64,000 nucleotides of DNA from an uncultured Lentisphaeria bacterium. GTDB lineage: Bacteria > Verrucomicrobiota > Lentisphaeria > Victivallales > UBA1829. Below are positions 28,038 to 37,886 of this stretch, one piece after another. The notes beneath the pieces were generated by a model. That model searched no databases and was not told the origin of the DNA. It saw only the letters and a list, made by a program, of their open reading frames with translations. The stretch spans positions 1 through 64,000 of the forward strand of contig CASEFP010000017.1 of assembly GCA_949287225.1 (NCBI GenBank), in the 5' to 3' direction. A program made the translations under genes and the position numbers. Numbering within the stretch: the stretch's first letter is position 1; each line of letters starts with the position of its first letter.

Positions 28038-29099
28038 TCAGATTCTCCGGAATGAGGCTCCCGTCATGATTTTCTTCTCCGCGCGCAGTGTATATCCGGG
28101 CATCCCGTCCATGGAATCGCGCATCAGCTGCCACCCCTGGACCGCGATCTCTTCCGGCGAATTCGTAATGCTGGTCAGCTGCGGGTTCATTTTTCTGGAA
28201 AGCACATCACAGCTGATCAGCGAGAGATCGCGTCCGATCCGGATATCTTCCTGTTTCGCATACTCATACATCTGCACAACAAAAGAACCGGATATGACAA
28301 CGGCTCCGGGAGGACGCCGGCAGTGCATCATTTTTCCGCAGTTCTCCTGAAAGGTGTGCCTGTTGTCATAACCGGAAAAAACCCATTCCGGTTCAACGGG
28401 AAGCCCGTGGGCGGTCATCGTGCGGTAATAATCCAGCAGGCGGTTCGTCTGATTCGGCATGAAATAGACATTGTTTTCCTCATCCGGCAGAAGATTATGC
28501 ACATAGGCGATTCTTTCATGTCCGAGCCGGATGGCGTATTCCAGCTGTTCCATACTCATTCCCAGCGAGTCCAGAACGGCAAATCCGCCGCAGGGTGGAT
28601 GTCTGGGCAGAATCAGAACGGTGTGCGGACAGTGCCGCATGACAAGTCTGGACATGGACATCTCAAGTGCCGACAGAAAAAAACAGTGCCGAATTCCCAG
28701 TTCCCGGGCAATCCGGGGAAATTGTTCAAGCAGCGGATCGGATACGGCGAGATAGTCGGTTTTCATGCCGTGACGTTTGCCGATATTCTCCAGCGCCGTC
28801 AGAAGATTCTGCATGAATCCATCCGCTTTCTGCAATGCCGTTCTGCCGGCAAGCACGAAGACGGTTTCCTCTTTTTTTCCGTGCCGTCTCCGGTATATTC
28901 CGCTTTTCGGCAGAATCCGGATCTGCTTTTCCTGTGCGAGCCGTCGGAGTTCCGACTCAAGAACGGTCCGCTTCAAACCGGAAAGGCGGATCAGTGCCGA
29001 AAGGGACGGCATGCGTTCCCCGGGAGAAAGAGGGTTGAGCACTCCCCGGAGAAAACGTTCCGCCTGCAAATGTTTCTGTTCGTTTCTGCTGCTCATCAT
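28038..29099 (-). CDS. GntR/LacI-type hybrid regulator
   Basis: 353 residues. The N-terminal winged helix is divergent (ERMPSLSALIRLSGLKRTVL, then RILPKSGIYRR). The rest is a LacI-type sensor with AIRLGHERIAYVHN, PPGAVVISGSFVVQM and LTSITNSPEEIAVQGWQL, the usual C-terminal pattern. ATG at 29099 or 29096 is likely; the ribosome site is weak. It is divergent from the GH130 gene, and the shared spacer contains a 16-bp palindrome with flanking direct repeats, its probable operator. The adjacent convergent CBM9-like gene belongs to another unit. Confidence 0.8.
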   Translation of the reverse strand: MMSSRNEQKHLQAERFLRGVLNPLSPGERMPSLSALIRLSGLKRTVLESELRRLAQEKQIRILPKSGIYRRRHGKKEETVFVLAGRTALQKADGFMQNLLTALENIGKRHGMKTDYLAVSDPLLEQFPRIARELGIRHCFFLSALEMSMSRLVMRHCPHTVLILPRHPPCGGFAVLDSLGMSMEQLEYAIRLGHERIAYVHNLLPDEENNVYFMPNQTNRLLDYYRTMTAHGLPVEPEWVFSGYDNRHTFQENCGKMMHCRRPPGAVVISGSFVVQMYEYAKQEDIRIGRDLSLISCDVLSRKMNPQLTSITNSPEEIAVQGWQLMRDSMDGMPGYTLRAEKKIMTGASFRRI

Positions 29100-29149
29100 A
29101 TCTTTTTCTATGGAAAAATACAGGAAAAACATAAATTTTCAAGCAGAAG

Positions 29150-29178
29150 TATGCTGTTTTTTATAAAAAACTATGCTG
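29150..29178. promoter_or_regulatory. Palindrome with flanking direct repeats, candidate operator
   Basis: GTTTTTTATAAAAAAC at 29156-29171 is a perfect 16-bp palindrome, and TATGCTG occurs on both sides (29150-29156 and 29172-29178, 22 bp apart). It lies in the divergent spacer between the regulator and the GH130 gene. Confidence 0.5.
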
Positions 29179-29225
29179 TTCTGTCAGAAACTTGATTTTT
29201 CGTGAATGGATTTTTCCGGATTCCA

Positions 29226-29253
29226 TTGTCATTTTTCGCGGATTCCGTATAAT
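29226..29253 (+). promoter_or_regulatory. Promoter of the GH130 unit
   Basis: TTGTCA (29226-29231), a 16-bp spacer and TATAAT (29248-29253). The start site would be near 29260, about 40 nt before the GH130 start codon. Confidence 0.6.
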
Positions 29254-29301
29254 ATAAAAGCAGAAACAAAGATCTGCATCATGCAAAAAGGAAAAGGAAA
29301 A

Positions 29302-30363
29302 ATGATCTTGCAAAATGATCCCTTCCGCGGTCCGAAAGCGGTTGGAGAACTTCACAGCAGCCCCATTATGCGGCGTTATGCGGGCAATCCCATTCTGACC
29401 GCGCAGGATGCACCGTATCCTGCAAGCTATCTCTTCAACGCCGGTGTAACAAGATATCGGGGGAGATATTATATCGCTCCCCGGATTGATCTGCTGCCGG
29501 AGAACGGCAAAGCCCCGATGCAGTCCATCTGCACAGGATTCGGGACAAGCGATGACGGAATTCATTTTACACTGGAAAAGGAGCCGCTGAAGGTGTTTTA
29601 CCGGGGGAAGGCGCTTCCCTGGGTCTGCGATGCCCGTCTTACGGTTCTGGAAGAGGAACTTTATCTGGCCTTCTGTTTTGAGAACTGCCATTCGGAACGG
29701 CCCGGAATCGCCCGCTGGGAAGGCGGAACGGATTTCCGCGTTGTCACGCTCGGGATTCCGCAGCAGCGGAACATGGTTCTGTTTCCGGAAAAGATCAACG
29801 GCAGATACATGCGTCTGGAGCGGCCCGCAGTGCAGTATGGGGACCGTTTTCACATCTGGTACAGCTTTTCCCCCGATTTGCGCTACTGGGGCGAATCGGA
29901 TCTGCTTCTCGGATGCGAGGATGTTCCTTTTGCCAATGTCAAGATCGGCGCAGGTCCCGCTCCGGTCAGGACGGAACGGGGCTGGCTTCTTATTTTCCAT
30001 GCGGTTGACGACGATCCGAAGCGTGCCGCTCCGCTTCCCCGCGGGACAATGTGGTCGAGGCGTTATACTTTCGGAGCGGCACTGTTCGATTCCGATGATC
30101 CGACCCGGCTGACCGCAATTACCAGGACGCCTCTGATGGTTGCGGAAAAAGATTATGAAACCGGAAGTGGAGGGTATGAGATCTGGGTCCGCGACACCCT
30201 GTTTCCCTGCGGAGCCGTTCTCGAAGAGGACGGACGTCTCCGCATCTATTACGGCGCGGGAGACAGCTGCGTCTGTCTTGCGGAGACGACACTCTCCGAA
30301 TTATGGAGTGTCATGACTCCTGCCTCCCGCCTTGCGGATACCGCCACGGTTCCATTCCGCTGA
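29302..30363 (+). CDS. GH130-family beta-mannoside phosphorylase/hydrolase
   Basis: 353 residues without a signal peptide, so cytoplasmic. The five-bladed propeller pattern of GH130 is visible: [13 protein letters not shown] near the N-terminus, [37 protein letters not shown] (the region of the general-acid Asp), [19 protein letters not shown], then [20 protein letters not shown]. Family members cleave or phosphorolyse beta-1,4- or beta-1,2-mannosides. The start at 29302 has AAGGAAAAGG upstream; 29281 is an alternative. It leads a unit with a pseudopilin (59 bp later) and a 916-residue secreted protein, so the unit may handle mannose-containing oligosaccharides. Confidence 0.82.
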   Translation: MILQNDPFRGPKAVGELHSSPIMRRYAGNPILTAQDAPYPASYLFNAGVTRYRGRYYIAPRIDLLPENGKAPMQSICTGFGTSDDGIHFTLEKEPLKVFYRGKALPWVCDARLTVLEEELYLAFCFENCHSERPGIARWEGGTDFRVVTLGIPQQRNMVLFPEKINGRYMRLERPAVQYGDRFHIWYSFSPDLRYWGESDLLLGCEDVPFANVKIGAGPAPVRTERGWLLIFHAVDDDPKRAAPLPRGTMWSRRYTFGAALFDSDDPTRLTAITRTPLMVAEKDYETGSGGYEIWVRDTLFPCGAVLEEDGRLRIYYGAGDSCVCLAETTLSELWSVMTPASRLADTATVPFR

Positions 30364-30422
30364 TCGGCAGTGAGACGCTCAATGAGATTCTGGAAAAGGA
30401 AAAATGTGTGAGGAGATTCTTA

Positions 30423-31193
30423 ATGGAAAACAGGAGACAAGAAAAGATTGGATGGGGAAATTTCACATTAGTGGAGCTCCTGGTCGTCATAGCGATCATC
30501 GCAATTCTGGCATCCATGCTGCTCCCCGCCTTGAATCAGGCCAGGGAAAAGGCGAAAGCCGTCACATGTCTTTCCAACGAACGGCAGCTGGGAATGGGAT
30601 TTCAAGCCTATTTCTCCGACAGCAATGATTTCACCGTTCCCGGGGTGCTAGATCCCTCCTATTCCGGGACCGGATACATCGGCTACTGGCCGCAGCTGCT
30701 CGGATACCGGAATGCCTATGTCAATCCGGAAATCATGCGCTGTGCTGACACGCCCCGTCAGGAGTATGTCCGGGAAGGCATTGCCAATACCCGGGAAAAA
30801 GGCCTCAGCTGCAGCCGGGGACATCTGCTCAGTTACGGCTACAATTATCAGTATCTGGGAGGAAACACGGACGGTGTGACTTTCAAAGTCGGCTTTTCCA
30901 CACAGAAAGTCACACGATTCCCGTCTCCGAGCAAAACCCTTCTGGGAAGCGAAACCATTCTTTCCACCACACTGGACATGGGGAATGTTCTGATGGCGGA
31001 TTCCGTCTCCCGCGCCCGGAGCAATCAGGTCGGCATGATCGCGCCGCTTCACGACGGCACGGTCAATCTCTTCTGGCTTGACGGCCATGCCGGACAGGAG
31101 AGGGGAAACGGCGCAAGCCTGACATTGAAAAGCGATTCCGTCTATGTGCGCCTGAAAAACAAGTTCAACTGTCTGACTGGCGGAAAACTCTGA
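30423..31193 (+). CDS. Pseudopilin-like protein (H-X9-DG type)
   Basis: 256 residues. A 13-residue leader ([13 protein letters not shown]) precedes [17 protein letters not shown] with Glu+5, then [18 protein letters not shown]. Residue -1 is Asn. The C-terminal motif is [13 protein letters not shown], an exact H-X9-DG. ATG at 30423 has GGAG 8 nt upstream; the frame is open further upstream, through the end of the GH130 gene, without another good site. It lies between the GH130 gene and the 916-residue secreted enzyme, on one transcript. Confidence 0.85.
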   Translation: MENRRQEKIGWGNFTLVELLVVIAIIAILASMLLPALNQAREKAKAVTCLSNERQLGMGFQAYFSDSNDFTVPGVLDPSYSGTGYIGYWPQLLGYRNAYVNPEIMRCADTPRQEYVREGIANTREKGLSCSRGHLLSYGYNYQYLGGNTDGVTFKVGFSTQKVTRFPSPSKTLLGSETILSTTLDMGNVLMADSVSRARSNQVGMIAPLHDGTVNLFWLDGHAGQERGNGASLTLKSDSVYVRLKNKFNCLTGGKL

Positions 31194-31242
31194 TTCCAGT
31201 TAGAAAAGAATACTCCAACTATACAAAGGAAAGGATGCTGCA

Positions 31243-33993
31243 ATGTGGAGGTATTTCATTCTTATTCTTCTCTCGGCACCACTGTTTGGAACGGAACTGC
31301 TGCGGAACGGCAGCTTCCGGGATCTTGACGATTCCGGAAACTTCAGTTTCTGGCGGAAACGCGGGGAGGCTCAGGTCGAACGCGCTGAAGAGGGCGTCCG
31401 GATCCGCCTGTCGCCGGGTAAGACGCAATGCTTTCTGATTCAGGACAAACTGCCGCTGCAGGCAAAGGCGGAATACCGCTTTCAGGCGGAGATTCAGGGT
31501 GAAGGAGAGGATCTGCAGTATGCGGTTTATCTGGAATATCTGGATGCCGAAAGAAAAATCCGCGGAATCCGGAATTTCTACAGTCCGCTGAAAAACGGAA
31601 AAGGAAGTGTGTCGCAGACCTTCCGGTATCCGGAAAACGGCTCCAATCCCTATTTCGTAATTGCCGCAAAAGGAAAGAACGGCACGGTCCGCTTCCGGAA
31701 TGTTTCCCTGAGTTCAACGGAAACATTGCCTCAGTCCGCCTGGAAGGGGGGAAAACTCTCAAATGAAAACGGGGAGACCGTCCTGCGGATCGCCGGAAAG
31801 GAAACCGTTTCCCGCAGCGCAAGTGTCGTCCCCGGAAAATCTTATGCACTGAACCTGGAGGTCAGAGGTCTGACGGCGGATGCCACAACAGGGTTTTCCG
31901 CCTACCGGATCGAAATCAAAAACGGTGCAAAGACGATTGCCGCATTTTCCGGAGATGCCCTGAAAAGCGTTTTCCACTCCCGGAAACTGATGTTTTCCGC
32001 CCCTGAAAGCGGAACAGTCCAAATCTTCCTGAAAGGGGAAGACGCCATTGCCGTCAAAGGTTTTTCCCTGCGTGAGATTTCTCCGGAAGAACGCGCGGGC
32101 ATCCATATTTCCCTTGCTTTTCCCGCATTCCGGAATCAATTCTATCCCGTCGGTACAAAACGGATTGCGGGCAATCTATCTTTCACGCCTCCGATCCGTC
32201 GGGCAGCCATTGCGCTGTCCGGCGTGGACGGTCGTATTCTGGCTGAGACGTCAAGTTCCGGCGGCGGATTCGATCTGCTTCTTCCCGGGGAGTTGAAGAG
32301 CGGGGAGTACTGCCTGAGTGTATCTGCACAGCCCGCCGGATCATCCGGCGGTGCGAACATACGCAAAACAATCAAGGTTGTTCCCGAAGTTCCGTATTCC
32401 GTCATACCCGCAGGCGAAAAGCTGATGATTCAAAAAAAAACATTTTTTGCCGTTGGCATCTGGGAAGGACTGGAAACGGAAGCGCAGGCCTATGCGCTTT
32501 CCAGGAGTGGCGTCAACACGCTTATGGTTTCTGCCGGAAATGCCGGAGAACTTGCGCAGAAACTCAATCTTGCGCAGAAATACGGAATCCGTCTGGTGCT
32601 TGATACAGCGATGGATGCGTTCCGCAAACACGATCCCGGAGCTTATCAGAACAAATGGCAGGCGCGGATGAAAGCCCTTCTTCCGCCTGAGAACCGGGAA
32701 CACAAGGCCTTGCTCGCTTATTTCCTTGCGGATGAACCGGCATGGACCGGCACAGCAGTGGATGAAGTGCGCAAAGGATATGAATTCCTGAAGAATCTGG
32801 ACCCATATCATCCCGTCTGGATCAATGAGGCGCCGCGGGGCTCCATTCCGGAAATCGCACGTTATGGCGAGCAATGCGATATTTTCGGCGTGGATATTTA
32901 TCCGGTGCCCCCCAGCAGCCACTCCGCTCTTCCGGATAAGAATGCATCTGCCGTCGGCGCATATGCGCAGAGAATGCGCGAATCCGTGCATTTTCAGAAA
33001 CCCGTCTGGATGTTTCTGCAGGGTTTTTCCTGGGGGGAGATCCATGAGAAATCGTCGAAAATATACCCGACTCCCGGTGAACTCCGCTTCATGATCTTCG
33101 ATGCCATGCTCCACGGCGCAAATGGAATTGTCTTCTGGGGGGTGCACTATAACACCAGCCAAACCTTTTATCAGAATCTTCTGCATGCCTGTGCCGAGGC
33201 AGGGAAACTCTCCGCATTCTGGCGGAATGTCTCCGGAATTCCGTTCCCGGAGGGAAAAAACTGCGCACTTTTTGAAACGGAGATTCAGGGGCGCAACTAT
33301 GCCTGCATCATCAATCGGAGCGGGGAAGAAGCCGCGCTTCCGGAAAAGCTGAAAAACATGTATGAGCTGCCCGCCGGAGAAAAAACAGCGGATTTTCTCC
33401 TCAAACCCTTTACGGCAAGGTTTTTTGCCGACACGCGGGAATATCCGGAAGGCGACTCGGCATTGACACCTTTTAACGCAGAACTGGAACAGCAGTTCAA
33501 GTCCGCATTGTCCATCCGTTATGACAGGAACATTCCGTATCGCGGGAAAGCCATGTGGATCTGGAAACCGAACGGACAGACCGCCTATGCAAAGACCGAA
33601 GTGAAGCGCCGTGTGAAAATCAACAGTCTGAAAGACGGAAAAGCCGTCGCAAAATTTGCCTGCGACAATACCGGGGAACTCTATGTAAACGGGCGGAAAG
33701 CCGCCGGAAACTCTCTTTGGAACATCATGATGACGCTTGACATCACACCTTATCTGAAAGAGGGGGAAAACGAGATCCTGATCAAAGCGGCCGATACCGG
33801 AGCGGCCCCCTGCGGCGTTCTCGCGGAAATCACCATCCGAACCCTTTCCGGTACAGAAACAATCCTCAGCGACGCTTCCTGGCTTGCCCTCGGAAATGAC
33901 GGAAAATGGCAGCCCGCTGAAGTCATTGCGCCGAACGGAGCCGGCGCATGGGGGCGGCGCGTGTTTGAAAAGCAGAGAACGGGAAAACAGTAA
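31243..33993 (+). CDS. Multidomain secreted putative glycosidase with DEP motif
   Basis: 916 residues with a signal peptide (WRYFILILLSAPLFG). Two jelly-roll-like domains (about 20-155 and 160-285) and an Ig-like linker lead to a TIM barrel (about 395-690) with FFAVGIWEG, YGIRLVLDTAMDAF, LAYFLADEPAW (near 494) and IFGVDIYPVPPSS. The DEP acid/base pattern resembles GH2/GH5-clan proteins. A C-terminal galactose-binding-like domain (about 765-905) reads MWIWKPNGQTAY, ELYVNGRKA and DITPYLKEGENEI. AAAGGA precedes the ATG. As the last gene of the GH130 unit it may release the oligosaccharide that the GH130 enzyme processes (inference). Confidence 0.7.
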   Translation: MWRYFILILLSAPLFGTELLRNGSFRDLDDSGNFSFWRKRGEAQVERAEEGVRIRLSPGKTQCFLIQDKLPLQAKAEYRFQAEIQGEGEDLQYAVYLEYLDAERKIRGIRNFYSPLKNGKGSVSQTFRYPENGSNPYFVIAAKGKNGTVRFRNVSLSSTETLPQSAWKGGKLSNENGETVLRIAGKETVSRSASVVPGKSYALNLEVRGLTADATTGFSAYRIEIKNGAKTIAAFSGDALKSVFHSRKLMFSAPESGTVQIFLKGEDAIAVKGFSLREISPEERAGIHISLAFPAFRNQFYPVGTKRIAGNLSFTPPIRRAAIALSGVDGRILAETSSSGGGFDLLLPGELKSGEYCLSVSAQPAGSSGGANIRKTIKVVPEVPYSVIPAGEKLMIQKKTFFAVGIWEGLETEAQAYALSRSGVNTLMVSAGNAGELAQKLNLAQKYGIRLVLDTAMDAFRKHDPGAYQNKWQARMKALLPPENREHKALLAYFLADEPAWTGTAVDEVRKGYEFLKNLDPYHPVWINEAPRGSIPEIARYGEQCDIFGVDIYPVPPSSHSALPDKNASAVGAYAQRMRESVHFQKPVWMFLQGFSWGEIHEKSSKIYPTPGELRFMIFDAMLHGANGIVFWGVHYNTSQTFYQNLLHACAEAGKLSAFWRNVSGIPFPEGKNCALFETEIQGRNYACIINRSGEEAALPEKLKNMYELPAGEKTADFLLKPFTARFFADTREYPEGDSALTPFNAELEQQFKSALSIRYDRNIPYRGKAMWIWKPNGQTAYAKTEVKRRVKINSLKDGKAVAKFACDNTGELYVNGRKAAGNSLWNIMMTLDITPYLKEGENEILIKAADTGAAPCGVLAEITIRTLSGTETILSDASWLALGNDGKWQPAEVIAPNGAGAWGRRVFEKQRTGKQ

Positions 33994-34031
33994 AACTCCG
34001 CGATTTTTTTGATTTTTTTGCTTGACGCCCC

Positions 34032-34059
34032 TTGCAATTGATCTATTTTGATCTATAAT
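34032..34059 (+). promoter_or_regulatory. Promoter with 10-bp direct repeat in spacer
   Basis: TTGCAA (34032-34037), a 16-bp spacer and TATAAT (34054-34059). The spacer and -10 contain GATCTAT twice with a 10-bp period (34040-34046 and 34050-34056), and AATTGAT/ATCAATT (34036-34042, 34075-34081) form a wider inverted repeat. Binding by the following GntR protein is plausible. Confidence 0.5.
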
Positions 34060-34094
34060 ATAATATCAGAATAAATCAATTAAAAAGGTGCTTC

Positions 34095-35135
34095 ATGCCT
34101 GAACCGCGAAAAGCAAAAGGAATGATTGATTTTCTGCGGGAGCAGATCATCAGCGGGCAAATCCCGCCCGGAGGAAGAGTGCCGCCTCTGCGCAGCCTGA
34201 TGACGCAGTTCACCCTTTCCTTCAATACCGTGAAGCGCGGGATTGATTATCTTGAGGAAATCGGTCTTGTGGAAACCCGTGCGCAGAGCGGCGTCTATGT
34301 CAGAAACGGCGGCAGCGGAAAGTCCGCGCGATCCGCCGGAAAAATCGCCGTGTTTCTCGCACCCGAGGCGCAGAGCGGGCTGGCGGGAATTTTTACAACG
34401 GCATTTCTCGGGATTCAGAAGGCCGCGCAGGAGCTGAACTGGGCGCTGGAACTGCACTTTGTTTCCATTCCGGAAATCTCGCAGCGGAAGATTGACGCCG
34501 TTGCCGCCGAAGCGGACGGAATCATCCTTCTTGCGGAATATGATTCCACTCTGACGGAATTGAATGTCGGCATTCCTGTTGTCGGACTCTGCATGCGGAA
34601 TAATTACAATGGCAGAATTTCCCTGCTCGACGTGGATGCCTTTCAGGCCGCGGAACTGGCTGTCGGATATTTTCTCCGTCACAGATTGAAAAAAGTGATT
34701 GCCGTGATTGATCCGCAGCGCCGCCCGGCCTATTGCCAGAGAGCCGCCCTGTTTGTTTCCGCATGGCAGAGCGCGGGAGGAAAGGCGGAAATTCAGCTCG
34801 AACCGGCATCGTTCCAGGAGCATGTCGGCTACTGGTTTGCCACAGGGTCGCTGCTTCAGGAGGCGCTGGTGAATTATCGGAAGAAGAATCCGCGGAAATC
34901 CCTGGTGGAGAAGCATATCGTCCTGAGCGTGGATGGAAAATGTCTGCATGTCCCTGATTTTGAAAAGGTTCCGACACTGGCCGCGGATTGGCAGAGTATC
35001 GGCCGCTATGCGTTTCAGGAGTGTCTTTTCCGCATGGAGCATCCCGGAGAGATTCCCAGACGCATCCTGCTGCCTGTCCGTCTTGTCGAACAGCGGGAAT
35101 CTCATGGGGGCGCGGCGAGCAGTTCCTGTATTTGA
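34095..35135 (+). CDS. GntR-type regulator with LacI-like sensor domain
   Basis: 346 residues. GntR winged helix in the first 75 residues (GGRVPPLRSLMTQFTLSFNT, then GIDYLEEIGLVETRAQSGVY), followed by a LacI-type sensor (IAVFLAPEAQSG, AADGIILLAEYDST-like core, RHRLKKVIAVIDPQRRP). AAAGGTG precedes the ATG. Downstream, after 136 bp that hold a separate promoter, come a pseudopilin and a 592-residue secreted protein, its probable targets. Confidence 0.83.
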   Translation: MPEPRKAKGMIDFLREQIISGQIPPGGRVPPLRSLMTQFTLSFNTVKRGIDYLEEIGLVETRAQSGVYVRNGGSGKSARSAGKIAVFLAPEAQSGLAGIFTTAFLGIQKAAQELNWALELHFVSIPEISQRKIDAVAAEADGIILLAEYDSTLTELNVGIPVVGLCMRNNYNGRISLLDVDAFQAAELAVGYFLRHRLKKVIAVIDPQRRPAYCQRAALFVSAWQSAGGKAEIQLEPASFQEHVGYWFATGSLLQEALVNYRKKNPRKSLVEKHIVLSVDGKCLHVPDFEKVPTLAADWQSIGRYAFQECLFRMEHPGEIPRRILLPVRLVEQRESHGGAASSSCI

Positions 35136-35148
35136 AAAAACGGGGAAT

Positions 35149-35177
35149 TTGCACTGAGAGATGTATGTGGTTAAATT
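35149..35177 (+). promoter_or_regulatory. Promoter of pseudopilin/secreted protein pair
   Basis: TTGCAC (35149-35154), a 17-bp spacer and TAAATT (35172-35177), placed between the regulator stop and the pseudopilin start. Confidence 0.45.
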
Positions 35178-35271
35178 GCAGATCATATGCAGAAGCGGGG
35201 AATGAGCCCCGTTTCCACAATGATTTATGTCGGTTGGACTCTTGTGAAACTGTGAAAAAAGGAGACGGGTC

Positions 35272-36081
35272 ATGAAAGAGGAGAGCGTCTGGCTGAGATG
35301 CCCGAATATTGATGTGCGGAAAAGTGAACAACCTTTGCAGGCACTGAAACCGGAAGAGGAAAGATGCCGGAAGAAGCAGCGGTTTCCGCATGTGGAAAGA
35401 TTCACATTGATCGAACTTTTAACTGTAATATCAATTATCATCATTCTGGTTGGTCTGCTGCTGCCGGCGCTCGGGAGGGGGCGGGAACTTGCCAAACGGA
35501 TCAAATGCGGCGGCAACCTGAAAAATCTGGCCATGATCTGTTCGCTTTATGCCGATGACAACAAAGGATATTATCCCTATGACCGTCAGGAAGGCAGCGT
35601 CACACCCGTCCTTATGACGAACTGGGTGGAAATCACTGCCTCTTATCTGGGGGACAAGAGTGTTTCCGGCAGCGGGAAAAAATCCGTTCATGTCTGCCCG
35701 GCGATGCCCGTCACGAATATCACCGGGAACTCAACGCATTACGGACTGAATGCCAATATTGCGTGCAGGGTTGTCACACAGGCAAAGCAGCCGTCCGCGA
35801 CCATGCTCCTGATGGACGGCGGAAGACGAATCGAGGAAGCAGCCTGTTACACCTTCCACAATCCCCTGTATATCAAGACATATCCGCAGATTCAAAAAGA
35901 TATGATGCGCCATCGGCAGGCCATTGAAACGGCTTATCTTGACGGTCATGTCGACAGTCCGTCCCCGGTGCGGGTCATTGCAATCTCCCTGGTTTTTGCA
36001 GGGCGGGACAGTCTTGATCTCAGCTCCCACCACTCCTATCTGTTCTGGAGCCTTGTCGGCACCAGACAGCTCAATAATTGA
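35272..36081 (+). CDS. Pseudopilin-like protein (H-X9-DG type)
   Basis: 269 residues with an unusually long 43-residue charged leader ending HVER, then FTLIELLTVISIIIILVG with Glu+5 and LLLPALGRGRELAKR. Residue -1 is Arg. Its helix deviates most from the AIIAILA consensus seen in the other copies. The C-terminal motif is H-RQAIETAYL-DGH. AAAGGAGA precedes the ATG at 35272. The secreted partner starts 26 bp after the stop. Confidence 0.84.
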   Translation: MKEESVWLRCPNIDVRKSEQPLQALKPEEERCRKKQRFPHVERFTLIELLTVISIIIILVGLLLPALGRGRELAKRIKCGGNLKNLAMICSLYADDNKGYYPYDRQEGSVTPVLMTNWVEITASYLGDKSVSGSGKKSVHVCPAMPVTNITGNSTHYGLNANIACRVVTQAKQPSATMLLMDGGRRIEEAACYTFHNPLYIKTYPQIQKDMMRHRQAIETAYLDGHVDSPSPVRVIAISLVFAGRDSLDLSSHHSYLFWSLVGTRQLNN

Positions 36082-36107
36082 CAATTCAACAACGAGGACA
36101 CATTTCC

Positions 36108-37886
36108 ATGAAGAAAATAAATTCCCCGATGACCGTACTGCTGGCTTTTTTCATGCTGGTGCCATTTTCCGTGACGGCGGACAACAATTTTTCCCGTGAG
36201 CTGTTGAAACAGAAGCCCGTGGAGGGAAGTGTTACCTTCCGCAATCCCCGTGACGGCTGGGTCTTTTTCAAAAGCGGCATGGATTCGCGCGATTTGCCTC
36301 TGGAAGGAAGGGAAAAACGCACGGTGCGGCTTGTCCGGGGCGAAGGGTTCGCCGAACTTCCGGCAGGAACATATCAGGTTCGGAATCTGTCCCCTTCGGA
36401 AACCATGATAAGAACCGCGCCGGCGCTGCTGTTTTATTTTTTCGCCGGAGATTTCGAGCGGCCGCGCGACTCCGTTCTGACAGTGACCCATGATACGAAA
36501 TACGGACGGACCGGCATGTACATCTATCACTGGAAATACCTGCGTGAAAACATTCTGCCGAATTTCAACATGCTCATCAGCGCCGGGTCTCATCCCGAAC
36601 TCGACACATGGCGCGGGGAAGGCAGAAAGCTCATTGTCTCGATTCCGATGAATCCGAAAGCGGAAACACGGGAAGCCGCATGGACGAAAAAATTGACCGC
36701 TTCACGGAATGACGGAATCATCGTGGATGAATTCATTCTCCCGACCGGAGTCTCCACGCATGACGGCGGGGAATTCGGATATACCTCTCCGGGATTGGGA
36801 TTCGACGCGCTCACACTTGCCGCGGTCCGTTCCGTCGGCCGCCTGGCAAGGAAACGATCCGGAAACTTCTATGCCTGGCTGGGAATACCTTGGGATTCCA
36901 GAACCGAGGATGTCAAACCGCTGCTGGAAGCATTGCGCGCGGAAAACGGGTATCTTTTATGGGAGGCATATGCTTTTTCCCGAAACTATCAGCAGGAAAT
37001 GAAAATCCGTCTTCTGAACCGGACCGCCGGTTTTCTCCACGCCGACAAACAGGCTTTTGAATCCATCCTGATTGCGCCGTCAACCATGGAGTTTTCCGAC
37101 AATAATGCGGAAATCGACTTTAAGGTCTGGCTGGAAAAACAGGTGAATGCGATTGCGGTCAATCCGGAATTTTCAGGAATCCGCGGACTCTCCATGTATG
37201 TAGCGCATTATACAACACCGGAAATCCTCCGCTGGTACAGCGCGCTGCTGCGTCATTATGCCCTGGAAGGGCGGACGGAAATGCTCTCCGAACAGTATGG
37301 CTATCAGCTCAAACCCGGAATTCTGGAAAATCCCGAATGGCGCGATCAGCTTAATCACTGGACGGTTGATCCCGCCATGCCCGGATCTATTTCCATACTG
37401 GAAAAGTCGGAATGGGGATTCCGGAGAGGATACTTTCCGAAGTCGGAAAACACACTGCTCCGTATGAAAAGAGTCCGCGGAAAAGTGAATGCCGTCAGCC
37501 AGGAACTGAAAAATCTTCAGGAGGGAAAACTTTATTCTCTGCGGATTCTGGTTACGGCTCCCGCACGCACGGCGGAGGAAAAATATCTGTTCAGCGTCGC
37601 CTTGAACAGCTGTGAGATTCTGGAAAACCGCTTCCGGCTTCTGCGCGATTATCCTCCGGACAGAACCAACCGGCAGTGCTGGAATGCCTGTGATCTGGTT
37701 TTCCGATATCTTGGAGGAACACCGGCACTTCTGACAATCCGCGATGTTACCGCACCTGAAAGCGCCGGACCGGGACGCGGAACTGTAAGCCCGGAGGAGA
37801 TTCTGATTGATTCAATCCGCATCGCACCTTATTTTCCCGCCGGAATGGAGGAAAGAAACTCGAATACGGAACTTCACAGGTTGTGA
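36108..37886 (+). CDS. Secreted protein of unknown function, TIM-barrel-like with C-terminal beta domain
   Basis: 592 residues with a signal peptide (NSPMTVLLAFFMLVPFSVTA). After a short beta region come strands and helices in TIM-barrel order: FNMLISAGSHPELDTWRGEG, KLIVSIPMN, NDGIIVDEFILPTGVS (near 215; DE is a possible acidic pair), NFYAWLGIPWDS, YLLWEAYAFSR. A jelly-roll-like C-terminal domain (about 430-580) closes with ILIDSIRIAPYF, typical of CBM-like modules. GAGG precedes the ATG at 36108. No family is recognised with confidence; a glycan-active enzyme is inferred from its place behind a pseudopilin and GntR regulator. Confidence 0.6.
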   Translation: MKKINSPMTVLLAFFMLVPFSVTADNNFSRELLKQKPVEGSVTFRNPRDGWVFFKSGMDSRDLPLEGREKRTVRLVRGEGFAELPAGTYQVRNLSPSETMIRTAPALLFYFFAGDFERPRDSVLTVTHDTKYGRTGMYIYHWKYLRENILPNFNMLISAGSHPELDTWRGEGRKLIVSIPMNPKAETREAAWTKKLTASRNDGIIVDEFILPTGVSTHDGGEFGYTSPGLGFDALTLAAVRSVGRLARKRSGNFYAWLGIPWDSRTEDVKPLLEALRAENGYLLWEAYAFSRNYQQEMKIRLLNRTAGFLHADKQAFESILIAPSTMEFSDNNAEIDFKVWLEKQVNAIAVNPEFSGIRGLSMYVAHYTTPEILRWYSALLRHYALEGRTEMLSEQYGYQLKPGILENPEWRDQLNHWTVDPAMPGSISILEKSEWGFRRGYFPKSENTLLRMKRVRGKVNAVSQELKNLQEGKLYSLRILVTAPARTAEEKYLFSVALNSCEILENRFRLLRDYPPDRTNRQCWNACDLVFRYLGGTPALLTIRDVTAPESAGPGRGTVSPEEILIDSIRIAPYFPAGMEERNSNTELHRL

